Assembly: GCA_014189435.1 (NCBI GenBank)
Contig: CP050293.1
Location: 2,733,001-2,797,000 of the forward strand
DNA: 64,000 nucleotides
From: Mesorhizobium loti
GTDB lineage: Bacteria; Pseudomonadota; Alphaproteobacteria; Rhizobiales; Rhizobiaceae
Reading direction: 5' to 3'
A program made the translations under genes and the position numbers. The notes under the pieces were generated by a model. That model did no database searches, had not been told where the DNA came from, and saw only the letters and a program-made list of their open reading frames with translations. Each line of letters begins with the position of its first letter. Within the stretch, counting starts at the first letter, position 1. Below, piece after piece: positions 44,299-52,567 of this stretch.

Positions 44299-45350
44299 TT
44301 TTTGAGCGCATCGCGCCCGAGCAGCACGACACGCTGGACGGCGTGCCCGAGCCATCCGAAACGCGACGTCTGGTCGGGCACAGCCAGGCCGCTGATATGC
44401 TTACTGCTGCCTATCGCGCGGGAAAGCTGCCGCATGCGCTGATCTTCTCCGGGCCGGTCGGCATCGGCAAGGCGACACTCGCCTTCCATCTTGCGCATCA
44501 CCTCCTGAAGCACCCGAATTTCGCCCAGGCGCCGGAAAGCCTTGCCACTCCCGATCCGGCTTCGTCGCTGTTTCGCCAGATCGCCACCGGGGCGCATCCC
44601 GGCGTGCTGCATCTGACCCGGCCGCCGAACGACAAGACCAAGAGCTTCAAGACCGTCGTCACCGTCGATGAAATCCGCAGGGTCAACCGCTTCCTGTCAC
44701 TGACCTCGCATGACGGCAGCTACCGGGTCGTCATCGTCGACCCGGCCGATGACATGAACACCAATGCCGCCAATGCCTTGCTGAAGAATCTCGAAGAGCC
44801 GCCGGCACGGACCCTGTTCGTCCTGATCGTCCATGCGCCGGGCAGCCTGCTGCCGACGATCCGGTCGCGGTGCCAGGTGGTGCGATTGACCCCACTCGAC
44901 GCCGACGAGCTGATGGCGGTGCTGGAAACGGCGGAACCGCCGCCGCCCGACGATCCGGCGGCGCGCGCGGCACTCGTCGAGCGGGCAGGGGGCAGTGCCC
45001 GCAACGCCATCCTGTTGACGCAGTATGGCGGGCTGGAGATCGCCTCGACGCTCGACGCCCTGGTCGCGGGAAGAAAGAGCGATGTCGGCGGCGCTTTTCG
45101 CCTTGCCGAAGCCGTGGCCGGCCGCGACCAGGCGATCCAGTTCGATATCTTCAACCGCCGGGCGCTGGACCTGTTGTCGGACGCGGCAAGCCAGGCAGCA
45201 CTGGCGGGCGATCTCGAACGGGCCAAAACACTGTCGGACACTTGGCATGAGGCGCTGGACGCTATATCTGAGACTGACACCTACAATCTAGACAAGAAGC
45301 AGCACGCTTTGACCATGATCGACCGCCTGAATTCTGCGATGCGAATGTGA
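44295..45350 (+). CDS. holB: DNA polymerase III subunit delta prime
   Basis: Part of the clamp-loader that places the beta clamp on DNA. The 351-residue protein has an AAA-type core with P-loop-like [11 protein letters not shown] near residue 53, [20 protein letters not shown], and [21 protein letters not shown] near 160. The loose P-loop is normal for delta prime, which does not hydrolyse ATP. It is coupled to tmk by an ATGA overlap and precedes metG by 84 bases, the order common in alphaproteobacteria. Confidence 0.92.
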   Translation: MIFERIAPEQHDTLDGVPEPSETRRLVGHSQAADMLTAAYRAGKLPHALIFSGPVGIGKATLAFHLAHHLLKHPNFAQAPESLATPDPASSLFRQIATGAHPGVLHLTRPPNDKTKSFKTVVTVDEIRRVNRFLSLTSHDGSYRVVIVDPADDMNTNAANALLKNLEEPPARTLFVLIVHAPGSLLPTIRSRCQVVRLTPLDADELMAVLETAEPPPPDDPAARAALVERAGGSARNAILLTQYGGLEIASTLDALVAGRKSDVGGAFRLAEAVAGRDQAIQFDIFNRRALDLLSDAASQAALAGDLERAKTLSDTWHEALDAISETDTYNLDKKQHALTMIDRLNSAMRM

Positions 45351-45434
45351 CGGCTCCACCGGGATGGCAAATGCCGCCCCGATGCGATATCCACCGCCAC
45401 GCCTTTCCATTCAGACATTCATGACGGTTCATTC

Positions 45435-46985
45435 ATGTCACGCGACAGATTCTACATCACCACCCCGATCTTTTATCCGAACGGCAAGCCGCATATCGGC
45501 CACGCCTATACGGTCATTGCAACCGACGCGCTGGCCCGCTTCCAGCGCCTGGACGGCAAGGACGTGTTCTTCCTGACCGGCACCGACGAACATGGCCTCA
45601 AGATGCAGCAGACGGCGGAGAAGGAAGGCATAACGCCTCTGGCGCTGGCCGACCGCAATTCGGCGATTTTCCGCGCGATGACCGAGGCGATGGGCGGCTC
45701 GAATGACGAGTACATTCGCACGACGGAACCGCGCCACTACGAATCCTGCCAGGCGATCTGGAAAGCGATGGCCGCCAATGGCGACATCTATCTCGACCGC
45801 TATAGCGGCTGGTATTCGGTCCGCCAGGAAGCCTATTTCGACGAAGGCGAGACGACGCTCGGCGAGGATGGCGTGCGTCGCGAACCGCTTGGCTCGCCGG
45901 TCGAATGGAACGAGGAAGAAAGCTACTTCTTCCGGCTTTCCGCCTATCAGGACAAATTGCTGGCCCTTTATGAGAGCCAGCCTGATTTCGTAGGGCCGAC
46001 CGAACGCCGCAACGAGGTGCTCAGCTTCGTCAAATCCGGGCTGAAGGATCTGTCGATCTCGCGCACGACCTTCAAATGGGGCGTGCCGGTGCCAGGCGAC
46101 GACAAGCATGTGATGTATGTCTGGGTCGATGCCTTGACCAATTACATCACCGCCGCCGGCTATCCCGACACAAAGGCCGAGCAATGGCGCTATTGGCCGG
46201 CCACGCATATCATCGGCAAGGACATTGTCCGCTTCCATGCGGTCTATTGGCCGGCCTTTCTGATGTCGGCCGGCATCGAGTTGCCAAAGCGCGTTTTCGC
46301 GCATGGCTTCCTGTTCAACCGCGGCGAGAAAATGTCGAAATCGGTCGGCAACGTCGTCGATCCGTTCACCATGGTCGAGCACTACGGTCTCGACCAGGTG
46401 CGCTACTTCTTCCTGCGCGAGGTGCCGTTCGGCAACGACGGCAGCTACAGCCATGAAGCGATCGTCAACCGCACCAATGCCGATCTTGCCAATGGTCTCG
46501 GCAACCTGGCGCAGCGCTCGCTGTCGATGATCGCCAAGAATTGCGGCGGCGTGGTGCCGCAACGCGGCGAGCTGACGGAGGCCGACAGCGCGATCCTGGA
46601 CCAGGCCGCCGCCGCTCTCGACACCGCACGCAAGGCGATGGCCGAGCAGGGCATCCATCTGGCGCTGGCTGCGATCTTCGGCGTGGTGGCGGAGGCCGAT
46701 CGCTACTTCGCCGGCGAGGCGCCATGGGCTCTGAAAAAGACCAACCCGGCGCGCATGGAAACCGTGTTGTGGACGACCGCCGAGGTCGTGCGTCGCGTGG
46801 CGGTGCTGTGTCAGCCCTTCGTCCCGAGCTCGGCCAGCAAACTGCTCGATCTGCTTGCGGTCCCGGCGGATAGGCGCGATTTCGCGCATGTCCATGCGGA
46901 CCATGCGCTGGTGCCGGGCACCGCGTTGCCCGTGCCCGAAGGGGTGTTTCCGCGCTATGTCGAACAGCCGGACGCGAAAATCTGA
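45435..46985 (+). CDS. metG: Methionyl-tRNA synthetase
   Basis: Charges tRNA-Met with methionine. The 516-residue class I synthetase has HIGH in [14 protein letters not shown] near residue 20 and KMSKS in [10 protein letters not shown] near 298, the catalytic Met-binding pocket between, and an all-helical anticodon domain. There is no C-terminal tRNA-binding extension or zinc knuckle with four Cys, fitting the short type found in alphaproteobacteria. Its stop overlaps the start of tatD by one base (TGATG). Confidence 0.96.
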   Translation: MSRDRFYITTPIFYPNGKPHIGHAYTVIATDALARFQRLDGKDVFFLTGTDEHGLKMQQTAEKEGITPLALADRNSAIFRAMTEAMGGSNDEYIRTTEPRHYESCQAIWKAMAANGDIYLDRYSGWYSVRQEAYFDEGETTLGEDGVRREPLGSPVEWNEEESYFFRLSAYQDKLLALYESQPDFVGPTERRNEVLSFVKSGLKDLSISRTTFKWGVPVPGDDKHVMYVWVDALTNYITAAGYPDTKAEQWRYWPATHIIGKDIVRFHAVYWPAFLMSAGIELPKRVFAHGFLFNRGEKMSKSVGNVVDPFTMVEHYGLDQVRYFFLREVPFGNDGSYSHEAIVNRTNADLANGLGNLAQRSLSMIAKNCGGVVPQRGELTEADSAILDQAAAALDTARKAMAEQGIHLALAAIFGVVAEADRYFAGEAPWALKKTNPARMETVLWTTAEVVRRVAVLCQPFVPSSASKLLDLLAVPADRRDFAHVHADHALVPGTALPVPEGVFPRYVEQPDAKI

Positions 46986-47797
46986 TGCTTGTCGACAGCC
47001 ACTGCCATCTGGATTTTCCAGATTTCGCCGAGGAGCTGGCTTCCATTGTCGCCCGCGCCAAGGCGGCCGGTATCGGCCGCATGGTGACGATCTCGACGCG
47101 CGTGAAGCGGTTTCAGCAAATCCTTGAAATCGCAGATACTTTTGATGAGGTATACTGTTCGGTCGGCACCCATCCGCACAATGCCGAAGAAGAGCTGGAC
47201 GTGACGTCAGCCGATCTGGTGCGGCTGGCTGCCCACCCCAAGGTGGTAGCGATCGGCGAGGCCGGCCTAGACTATTTCTACGACAAGGCGCCGCGCGATT
47301 CACAGGCGCAGGGGTTTCGCAATCACATCGCCGCCGCACGCGAGACCGGGCTGCCGCTGGTCATCCATTCGCGCGATGCCGATGACGATATGGCTGCTAT
47401 TCTCGAGGACGAAACAGGGAAGGGCGCCTTCCCCTTTATCCTGCATTGCTTTTCCTCCGGGCGCCGACTAGCCGAGGTGGGCGTCGTGCTCGGTGGCTAC
47501 GTGTCCTTTTCGGGCATCCTGACCTTCAAGAATTCAGCTGAGTTGCGCGCCATTGCCGCCGATGTGCCGCATGACCGCCTGCTGGTCGAGACCGACGCGC
47601 CCTATCTGGCGCCCGTGCCGTTTCGCGGCAAGCGCAACGAGCCGGCCTATGTCGCCCATACCGCCAGGGTGCTGGCTGAAACAATCGGCGTCGGCGAGGC
47701 TGAAATCGCCGATCTGACGACGAACAATTTCTTCCGCCTGTTCGGCAAGATGCCGCGACCTCCCGAGCAAAATGCTTGGCCCGAGCAAAGTGCCTGA
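46985..47797 (+). CDS. tatD: TatD-family metal-dependent DNase
   Basis: A 270-residue TIM-barrel hydrolase. The metal ligands are visible: HxH in DSHCHLDFP (residues 6-8), Glu in GEAGLDYFYD near 93, His in HSRDADDDM near 130, His in LHCFSS near 155 and Asp in ETDAPYLAP near 204. TatD enzymes trim 3' DNA ends in repair and DNA breakdown. It overlaps metG by one base and precedes the metallo-beta-lactamase gene by 3 bases, so all are in one transcript. Confidence 0.93.
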   Translation: MLVDSHCHLDFPDFAEELASIVARAKAAGIGRMVTISTRVKRFQQILEIADTFDEVYCSVGTHPHNAEEELDVTSADLVRLAAHPKVVAIGEAGLDYFYDKAPRDSQAQGFRNHIAAARETGLPLVIHSRDADDDMAAILEDETGKGAFPFILHCFSSGRRLAEVGVVLGGYVSFSGILTFKNSAELRAIAADVPHDRLLVETDAPYLAPVPFRGKRNEPAYVAHTARVLAETIGVGEAEIADLTTNNFFRLFGKMPRPPEQNAWPEQSA

Positions 47798-47800
47798 ACG

Positions 47801-48619
47801 ATGACTGACCGCCTGCGCCTCACCATTCTCGGCTGCGGCTCGTCGCCAGGTACGCCGCGCATCACTGGCGACTGGGGCAATTGCGATCCGGAGAACCCGA
47901 AGAACCGGCGCATGCGCACCGCCGCGCTCGTCGAGCGGATCGCGGCGAATGGCGGCCGCACGACTGTCGTCATCGACACAGGACCGGATTTTCGGCAGCA
48001 GATGCTGCTGGCCAGCGTCAAACGCATCGACGCGGTCGTCTACACGCACCCGCATGCCGACCATATTCACGGCATCGACGATCTGCGTGGTTTCGTCCTC
48101 GATCAGCGCCAGCTGATCGATGTCCATGCCGACAAGGCAACGATGCTTCGGCTGCGGGAAGCGTTCAGATATTGTTTCGAGACGCCGCAAGGCAGCTCCT
48201 ATCCGCCGATCGTCAAGCCGCATCTCATCGACCACGCCAGGCCGGTTGTCATCGAAGGAGAGGGGGGTGCCCTCACCCTCGAGCCGTTGCCGCAGATCCA
48301 TGGCGACATCATATCGCTCGGCTTCCGCATCGGCGCGCTCGCCTATTGCCCTGACATCAGCGGCTTTCCGGAGACCACCGCCGACCGGCTGCGCGGCCTC
48401 GACATGCTGATCATCGACGCGCTGCAGTACCGGACGCACCCAAGCCACCTGTCCCTTGCAGAAGCGCTTGAATGGATCGAGCGATTGGCGCCGGGACATG
48501 CCGTGCTGACGCATATGCATGTACCGCTCGACTACGCCACGGTGATGGCCGAGACACCAGCCAACGTCGAGCCGGCCTATGATGGGATGGTGATCGAAAT
48601 CCCTTACGAATCAGCGTGA
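47801..48619 (+). CDS. Metallo-beta-lactamase fold hydrolase (PhnP-like)
   Basis: A 272-residue enzyme with the zinc-binding motif THPHADHIHGIDD (near residue 78), further ligands in PQIHGD and DALQYRTHPSH, and a final His in THMHVPLDY. The pattern (with GNCDPENPKNRRMRTA near 30) matches the PhnP/phosphodiesterase-like branch of the fold. Which ester it cleaves is not settled. It lies right after tatD, and this holB-metG-tatD-MBL order is conserved in Rhizobiales. Confidence 0.88.
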   Translation: MTDRLRLTILGCGSSPGTPRITGDWGNCDPENPKNRRMRTAALVERIAANGGRTTVVIDTGPDFRQQMLLASVKRIDAVVYTHPHADHIHGIDDLRGFVLDQRQLIDVHADKATMLRLREAFRYCFETPQGSSYPPIVKPHLIDHARPVVIEGEGGALTLEPLPQIHGDIISLGFRIGALAYCPDISGFPETTADRLRGLDMLIIDALQYRTHPSHLSLAEALEWIERLAPGHAVLTHMHVPLDYATVMAETPANVEPAYDGMVIEIPYESA

Positions 48620-48632
48620 TGCGAATAGACCT

Positions 48633-49400
48633 TCATGAGGGCTTTCGGCTCCTTGGCGCAAATATCAGCAGCGTTCCGATCCGCTCGTAGCCCATCCGGG
48701 GATAAAGCAGCGCCCCGGCATGGGTTGCAGCCAGCACCGAGCACCTCGACCCACGCGCCCGATCGTCGTGCAACATTTTCGACATCAGAGCCTGGCCAAT
48801 GCCGCGACGCCGGTGCGAAGGCTCGACATACATGCTCGAACACCACGTGGCTCCCACGGCATCCAAGCTGCGCACGCGCCCGACGATATCGGCGCCATCG
48901 ACTGCCGCATACTGACGGAACGGAGCGCTGTCGCCGAGCAAATCGACCGCGATCGGCTGCCTGCGGATGATCTTTGCCAACTGCGCCGCCCGTTCGGCTG
49001 TCCGCACGCGTTCGACCGAAGCAACAGCAACCGCTGGCGGGCTCGGAATCCGGCGCAATCGGTGGACGAAAAAGCCTTCGGTCCGAAGCAGCCGGTAGCC
49101 GAGAGCTTTGTAGGCGGTTCGTGTCGGCCCGTCCGGATCCTCGTTCGCGACCACAACGGAAATGGCAAAGCCCGGCCGTGCATGCTGCCGGACCATGGCG
49201 TCGGCCTCGTGAGCAGCGACGTCGTGGACGACCCATTCTTCGCCGCGGTAGTCGCGAGGATTCTTGCGCTCGGCGTCGCGCATCAGCCACAAGGGTCCGA
49301 CGCGGCTGGCCTCGTAAGGAAAGGTGCGGCTTCTGTCGGCGCTGAAGCCATGCACGAACACGCCGACGGCCGCTTCGATCTCGCTGTTTGCCATCTTCAT
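48633..49400 (-). CDS. GNAT-family N-acetyltransferase
   Basis: A 255-residue protein whose C-terminal half is a GNAT fold. The acetyl-CoA loop is RRRGIGQALMSKML near 197, after VEPSHR. The N-terminal half (about 1-120) looks like a second, degenerate GNAT-like domain with ISVVVANEDPDGPTRTAYKALGYRLL. The acceptor is unknown. It is convergent with the MBL gene, only 13 bases away. The frame starts MKMANSEIE; the second Met is an equally possible start. Confidence 0.8.
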   Translation of the reverse strand: MKMANSEIEAAVGVFVHGFSADRSRTFPYEASRVGPLWLMRDAERKNPRDYRGEEWVVHDVAAHEADAMVRQHARPGFAISVVVANEDPDGPTRTAYKALGYRLLRTEGFFVHRLRRIPSPPAVAVASVERVRTAERAAQLAKIIRRQPIAVDLLGDSAPFRQYAAVDGADIVGRVRSLDAVGATWCSSMYVEPSHRRRGIGQALMSKMLHDDRARGSRCSVLAATHAGALLYPRMGYERIGTLLIFAPRSRKPS

Positions 49401-49746
49401 TTCGACAGCCTAGCGTTGGCTATCCGCTCAAGGCAATACGCTACAATTGGCTCAAGCCTATGAAAATCAGAAGCAATTTCCAGTTCCTGGCCAACGCGTC
49501 AGTTCCATAATCTATCTTATGCGACTTTCTGGCGTGGTGGGCCGTATGGGATACGGCGGTCCCCGACTTCACGTCTCCGGTTCCCGTCAACACGAAATCT
49601 GGCAAGGAAGTTTGGCGGCTTCAACCTGGAGGCTTCGAAATGGCCGTCCGATATTGTCGGCGCACAGCTGTCGGCAGCGCGCTCGACTCTTTTCAATTCG
49701 AGCGATCGGGTCAACTCGAGCGATCGGGCCAAGAGCGCCGCCCTTG
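49401..49746. other. Gene-free spacer with a small tandem repeat
   Basis: About 345 bases between the GNAT gene start and the RidA gene end. The one structure seen is a tandem 18-base repeat (listed separately); other open frames here are short and lack family features. Confidence 0.45.
49695..49730. repeat. Tandem repeat, two 18-base units
   Basis: AATTCGAGCGATCGGGTC is followed at once by AACTCGAGCGATCGGGCC, differing at two positions. It is too short to judge its origin. Confidence 0.6.
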
Positions 49747-50235
49747 CTATTCCAGAATGACGGTGGCTTCCACCTCGAAGAGCATGGGGTCGATTGCGAG
49801 CTTGGGAACGGGAACCAGAGTTTGCGCCGGCAGCGTCTCGCCGAACATTTCCTTGACGTTCCTGGTCAACACCTCGAGCTTGGACATGTCGTGGTCGACC
49901 ACGAAGATCGTGAGCTTGGCGACCTGATTGGGTCTGGCGCCGATCCCGTCGAGCGCGGTGCGCAAGTTTGCGTAGGCCTGCGCAACCTGGACAGCGAAGT
50001 CGGGCGACAAGCCGCCCATGCTGTCCTGGCCGCCCTGCCCGGAGATGTAAGCCACCCGGGCTCCGCGGGGCGTGATCACCGCCGTGCTGTAGCCATTCGG
50101 CGACGGGTCGTAGAGATTCTGCGGATTGACGATGGTCAGCTTGAGATCGTTCCCAGTCGCTGTCGCCGCAGTGGAAACTGCCATGGTCATGATGATTAGC
50201 CCTCCGGTAAGCAGATGCTTGATTGCGCGTGACAT
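49747..50235 (-). CDS. Exported RidA (YjgF/YER057c/UK114) family protein
   Basis: A 162-residue protein with a signal peptide (residues 1-24, MSRAIKHLLTGGLIIMTMAV) before a RidA domain. The family pattern is GYSTAVITPRGARVAYISGQ, then AQAYANLRTALDGIGARPN and VVDHDMSKLEVLTRN. Cytosolic RidA deaminates reactive enamines, but here the signal peptide and the loss of part of the catalytic Arg region suggest a different job. GGGGAAAA lies before the ATG. It is divergent from the TetR gene, which probably represses it. Confidence 0.85.
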   Translation of the reverse strand: MSRAIKHLLTGGLIIMTMAVSTAATATGNDLKLTIVNPQNLYDPSPNGYSTAVITPRGARVAYISGQGGQDSMGGLSPDFAVQVAQAYANLRTALDGIGARPNQVAKLTIFVVDHDMSKLEVLTRNVKEMFGETLPAQTLVPVPKLAIDPMLFEVEATVILE

Positions 50236-50339
50236 GATTTTCCCCTGGCGCCGCGGACGCGAACAACGCACTCGCGGCCGGCATGATTGAACTTTAACCA
50301 GATCGCCAATACGGTGAATCGTGCGATGTACGAGTCATC

Positions 50340-50355
50340 GTATGGTACACCGTAC
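50340..50355. promoter_or_regulatory. Candidate TetR operator
   Basis: GTATGGTACACCGTAC is a 16-base imperfect palindrome (GTATGG against GTACGG read back) centred between the divergent RidA and TetR genes, a usual place for a TetR operator that controls both. Confidence 0.55.
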
Positions 50356-50427
50356 TAGTCAAGCTATCAGCGTCGACATTCCTGACGGTGCCTGCCAAAA
50401 TCGACGTTCGGCCAGCAAGGAAGACAG

Positions 50428-51114
50428 ATGGCAGCCAAGCCCCGCAGTGCCAGCAAACGATCGCAACGGACAAAGCTCCAACCCGTGCAGGAAGCGAGCG
50501 GTGAATCGCCGCTCTCTCGGGACCGTATCGTGGCGACCGCGGTGGAGCTGCTGGACGCCCATGGCATAGACGGATTGACGATGCGTCGGCTGGCCGATCG
50601 CCTCGGCTCGGGCGTGATGAGCCTGTATTGGCACGTCGACAACAAGGAGGATGTCTTTGATCTGGCGCTCGATTCGGTGCTCGAATATCGCGGACCGCCT
50701 GAAACAGTTGAGTCTCAAGACTGGCGCGGAGACGTCGTTCATATGCTTGAAGACTGGCGTGCCATTATGTTGCGCCATCCCTGGTCGGCATCGCTATTGC
50801 CGCGCCGGGCGCTTGGCCCGAACATCCTCAGTCGCCTGGAACTGCTGAGCAAGACCTTGTCCAGAGCCGGTGTAGCGGACGCAGATCTGAACGTCGCGAT
50901 ATGGTCGCTCTGGAACTATGTGATGGGCGCCACCGTCACCCGGGCGAGCTTCGACCTCTCGGACGACGAGAGGGCCGCCGCGCAGCAGCGCCTTACAATT
51001 CTCAGCGAACACTACCCGACAATCGAACACTCTCGTCTGCTGTTGGATAATGATTGGGATGGCGCCTTCCGGAAAGGCCTCGACTTCCTGCTCGATGGCC
51101 TCTCGCCAAGATAA
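50428..51114 (+). CDS. TetR-family transcription regulator
   Basis: A 228-residue repressor. The helix-turn-helix (SRDRIVATAVELLDAHGIDG then TMRRLADRLGSGVMSLYWHV, residues about 30-75) is typical of TetR/AcrR proteins with the TetR-type C-terminal ligand domain (from about 95). An N-terminal basic extension of 29 residues precedes it. It is divergent from the exported RidA gene and shares a palindrome between them. The ligand is unknown. Confidence 0.88.
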   Translation: MAAKPRSASKRSQRTKLQPVQEASGESPLSRDRIVATAVELLDAHGIDGLTMRRLADRLGSGVMSLYWHVDNKEDVFDLALDSVLEYRGPPETVESQDWRGDVVHMLEDWRAIMLRHPWSASLLPRRALGPNILSRLELLSKTLSRAGVADADLNVAIWSLWNYVMGATVTRASFDLSDDERAAAQQRLTILSEHYPTIEHSRLLLDNDWDGAFRKGLDFLLDGLSPR

Positions 51115-51176
51115 GGTTCCGATTCGCGGTGGTAGGCACTTCGTTCCGGAGCAGATAACCTCCCCTGTCCACCATC

Positions 51177-51206
51177 ATCAGGACCATCAAGATCAGGACC
51201 ATCAAG
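51177..51206 (+). repeat. 15-base tandem repeat at a ribosome site
   Basis: ATCAGGACCATCAAG occurs twice in direct succession just before the arginase-family ATG. Each unit holds AGGA, so slippage could alter the spacing or number of ribosome sites. The second AGGA lies ten bases before the ATG. Confidence 0.75.
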
Positions 51207-51208
51207 AC

Positions 51209-52120
51209 ATGACCGCCTCGCCTCCCTTTCTCGGCTTTCCCGACCGCCTCGCAGATGGCCAGGTGCCCCGTGCGGTGATCTTCGGGGCCGGTCACGGCAG
51301 CACCTATCCCGGCAAGGACAGCAGCGGCCATGCCTTGGCCGCCGACACTATCCGCGCTGCCAGCCAGGACGATGCCGCGCTCATCGAGCACTGGGATTTC
51401 GATCTCGGTGGCCCGCTGTTCGACGGCAAGCCGGTCTCATGCATCGACGCCGGCGATATCTTGACCACCATGTATGACAATGCCGGCAACCGGGCTCGGA
51501 TCGAAGCGAAAATGCGCGAAATCCTGGCATTGCCGGCCGTGCCGATCCTGCTCGGCGGCGACTGTTCCGTGACCATCCCCTTCCTCACCGGCTTTGCGGA
51601 TCACGGGCCGGTCTGGGTCCTGCAGATCGACGCCCATATCGACTGGCGTGACGAGGTGCATGGCGAACGCTACGGCTATTCGAGCCCGATGCGCCGGGCG
51701 AGCGAGATGGCGCATGTCGCCGGCATCGTGCAGGTCGGTCTGCGTAGCGTCGGCAGCGCGCGCTTCACCGAAATCGAAGCGGCGCAGCACTTTGGCAGCC
51801 GCTTCGTGACCGCCCGCGAGGTCCACGCCCAGGGCGTCGAAGCCGCACTCCGGCATATTCCGGAAGGCGCGCGGGTCGTCGTCACCCTCGACTGCGACAG
51901 CCTCGATCCAAGCATCATGCCGGGCGTGGCGGCGCGCACGCCCGGCGGCCTCACCTACACCCAGGCAATCGACCTGATCGCCGGCCTCGGCAGGCGGGCC
52001 AGGATCGCGGGATTCGACCTTGTCGAGTTCTATCCCCCCGCCGACATTGACGGCCTGTCGGCCCTGACCGCGTCGCGCGTTCTGGTCAACGTTGTCGGCA
52101 CCATCGTGCGGCAGGTGTGA
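51209..52120 (+). CDS. Arginase/agmatinase-family ureohydrolase
   Basis: A 303-residue manganese enzyme. Metal ligands are visible as GGDCSVTIPF near residue 113, DAHIDWRDE near 140 (family DAHxD) and DCDSLDPSIMPG near 227 (family DxDxxDP). Agmatinases convert agmatine to putrescine and urea; close relatives hydrolyse guanidinobutyrate or formiminoglutamate, so the substrate is uncertain. The GGDC start of the first motif (Cys in place of His) makes classic arginase unlikely. The ATG follows the tandem repeat. Confidence 0.82.
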   Translation: MTASPPFLGFPDRLADGQVPRAVIFGAGHGSTYPGKDSSGHALAADTIRAASQDDAALIEHWDFDLGGPLFDGKPVSCIDAGDILTTMYDNAGNRARIEAKMREILALPAVPILLGGDCSVTIPFLTGFADHGPVWVLQIDAHIDWRDEVHGERYGYSSPMRRASEMAHVAGIVQVGLRSVGSARFTEIEAAQHFGSRFVTAREVHAQGVEAALRHIPEGARVVVTLDCDSLDPSIMPGVAARTPGGLTYTQAIDLIAGLGRRARIAGFDLVEFYPPADIDGLSALTASRVLVNVVGTIVRQV

Positions 52121-52195
52121 AAGCCGGCTTCCTCTCGTAGCATGACGGCCCGACAAGGTTGCATCCGCTGCCGAGAGGATACCCAAACTCGGGCC

Positions 52196-52408
52196 TCACC
52201 CTCGGACCGCAACTACATCCGCCGGCGCCTCATCCGCCGGATAGCCGAGGTCCTTTTGTTCCGGCAGAGACAGGCCGGCAAGTGCCCTGCGCTGCCGGAA
52301 ATCCTGATATCGGCGTCGAAACCCTGCGAAGACGCGCGCGATATGCCCGGCGAGCAAACCGGCAAAACGGGAGGTCGGCTGGAAGGTGCTGAGGCTGATG
52401 AAGGTCAT
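52196..52408 (-). CDS. DUF1127 small basic protein
   Basis: A 70-residue protein with the DUF1127 core RRYQDFRQRRALAGLSLPEQ near residues 35-58, an arginine-rich alpha-helix common in alphaproteobacteria. In Agrobacterium and Rhodobacter such proteins affect RNA turnover, phosphate responses and stress; the exact role is unsettled. The start is the ATG with GGGA upstream; a longer frame is open but lacks support. It is divergent from the SARP-TPR regulator gene. Confidence 0.82.
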   Translation of the reverse strand: MTFISLSTFQPTSRFAGLLAGHIARVFAGFRRRYQDFRQRRALAGLSLPEQKDLGYPADEAPADVVAVRG

Positions 52409-52567
52409 TTTTATTCTCCCTCGTTTCGAATTCATGAGGGCAGTGTCCCACCGGCGCGCTTTGTCGATGTTCATCCAGGCGTGAAACCGGAGGAGAAACC
52501 ATTACCGAAGCCGCTAAATCGTCGTTAATTCGGCGGCGGGAAGTGATATTCTACCCAAGGCTGTTAC

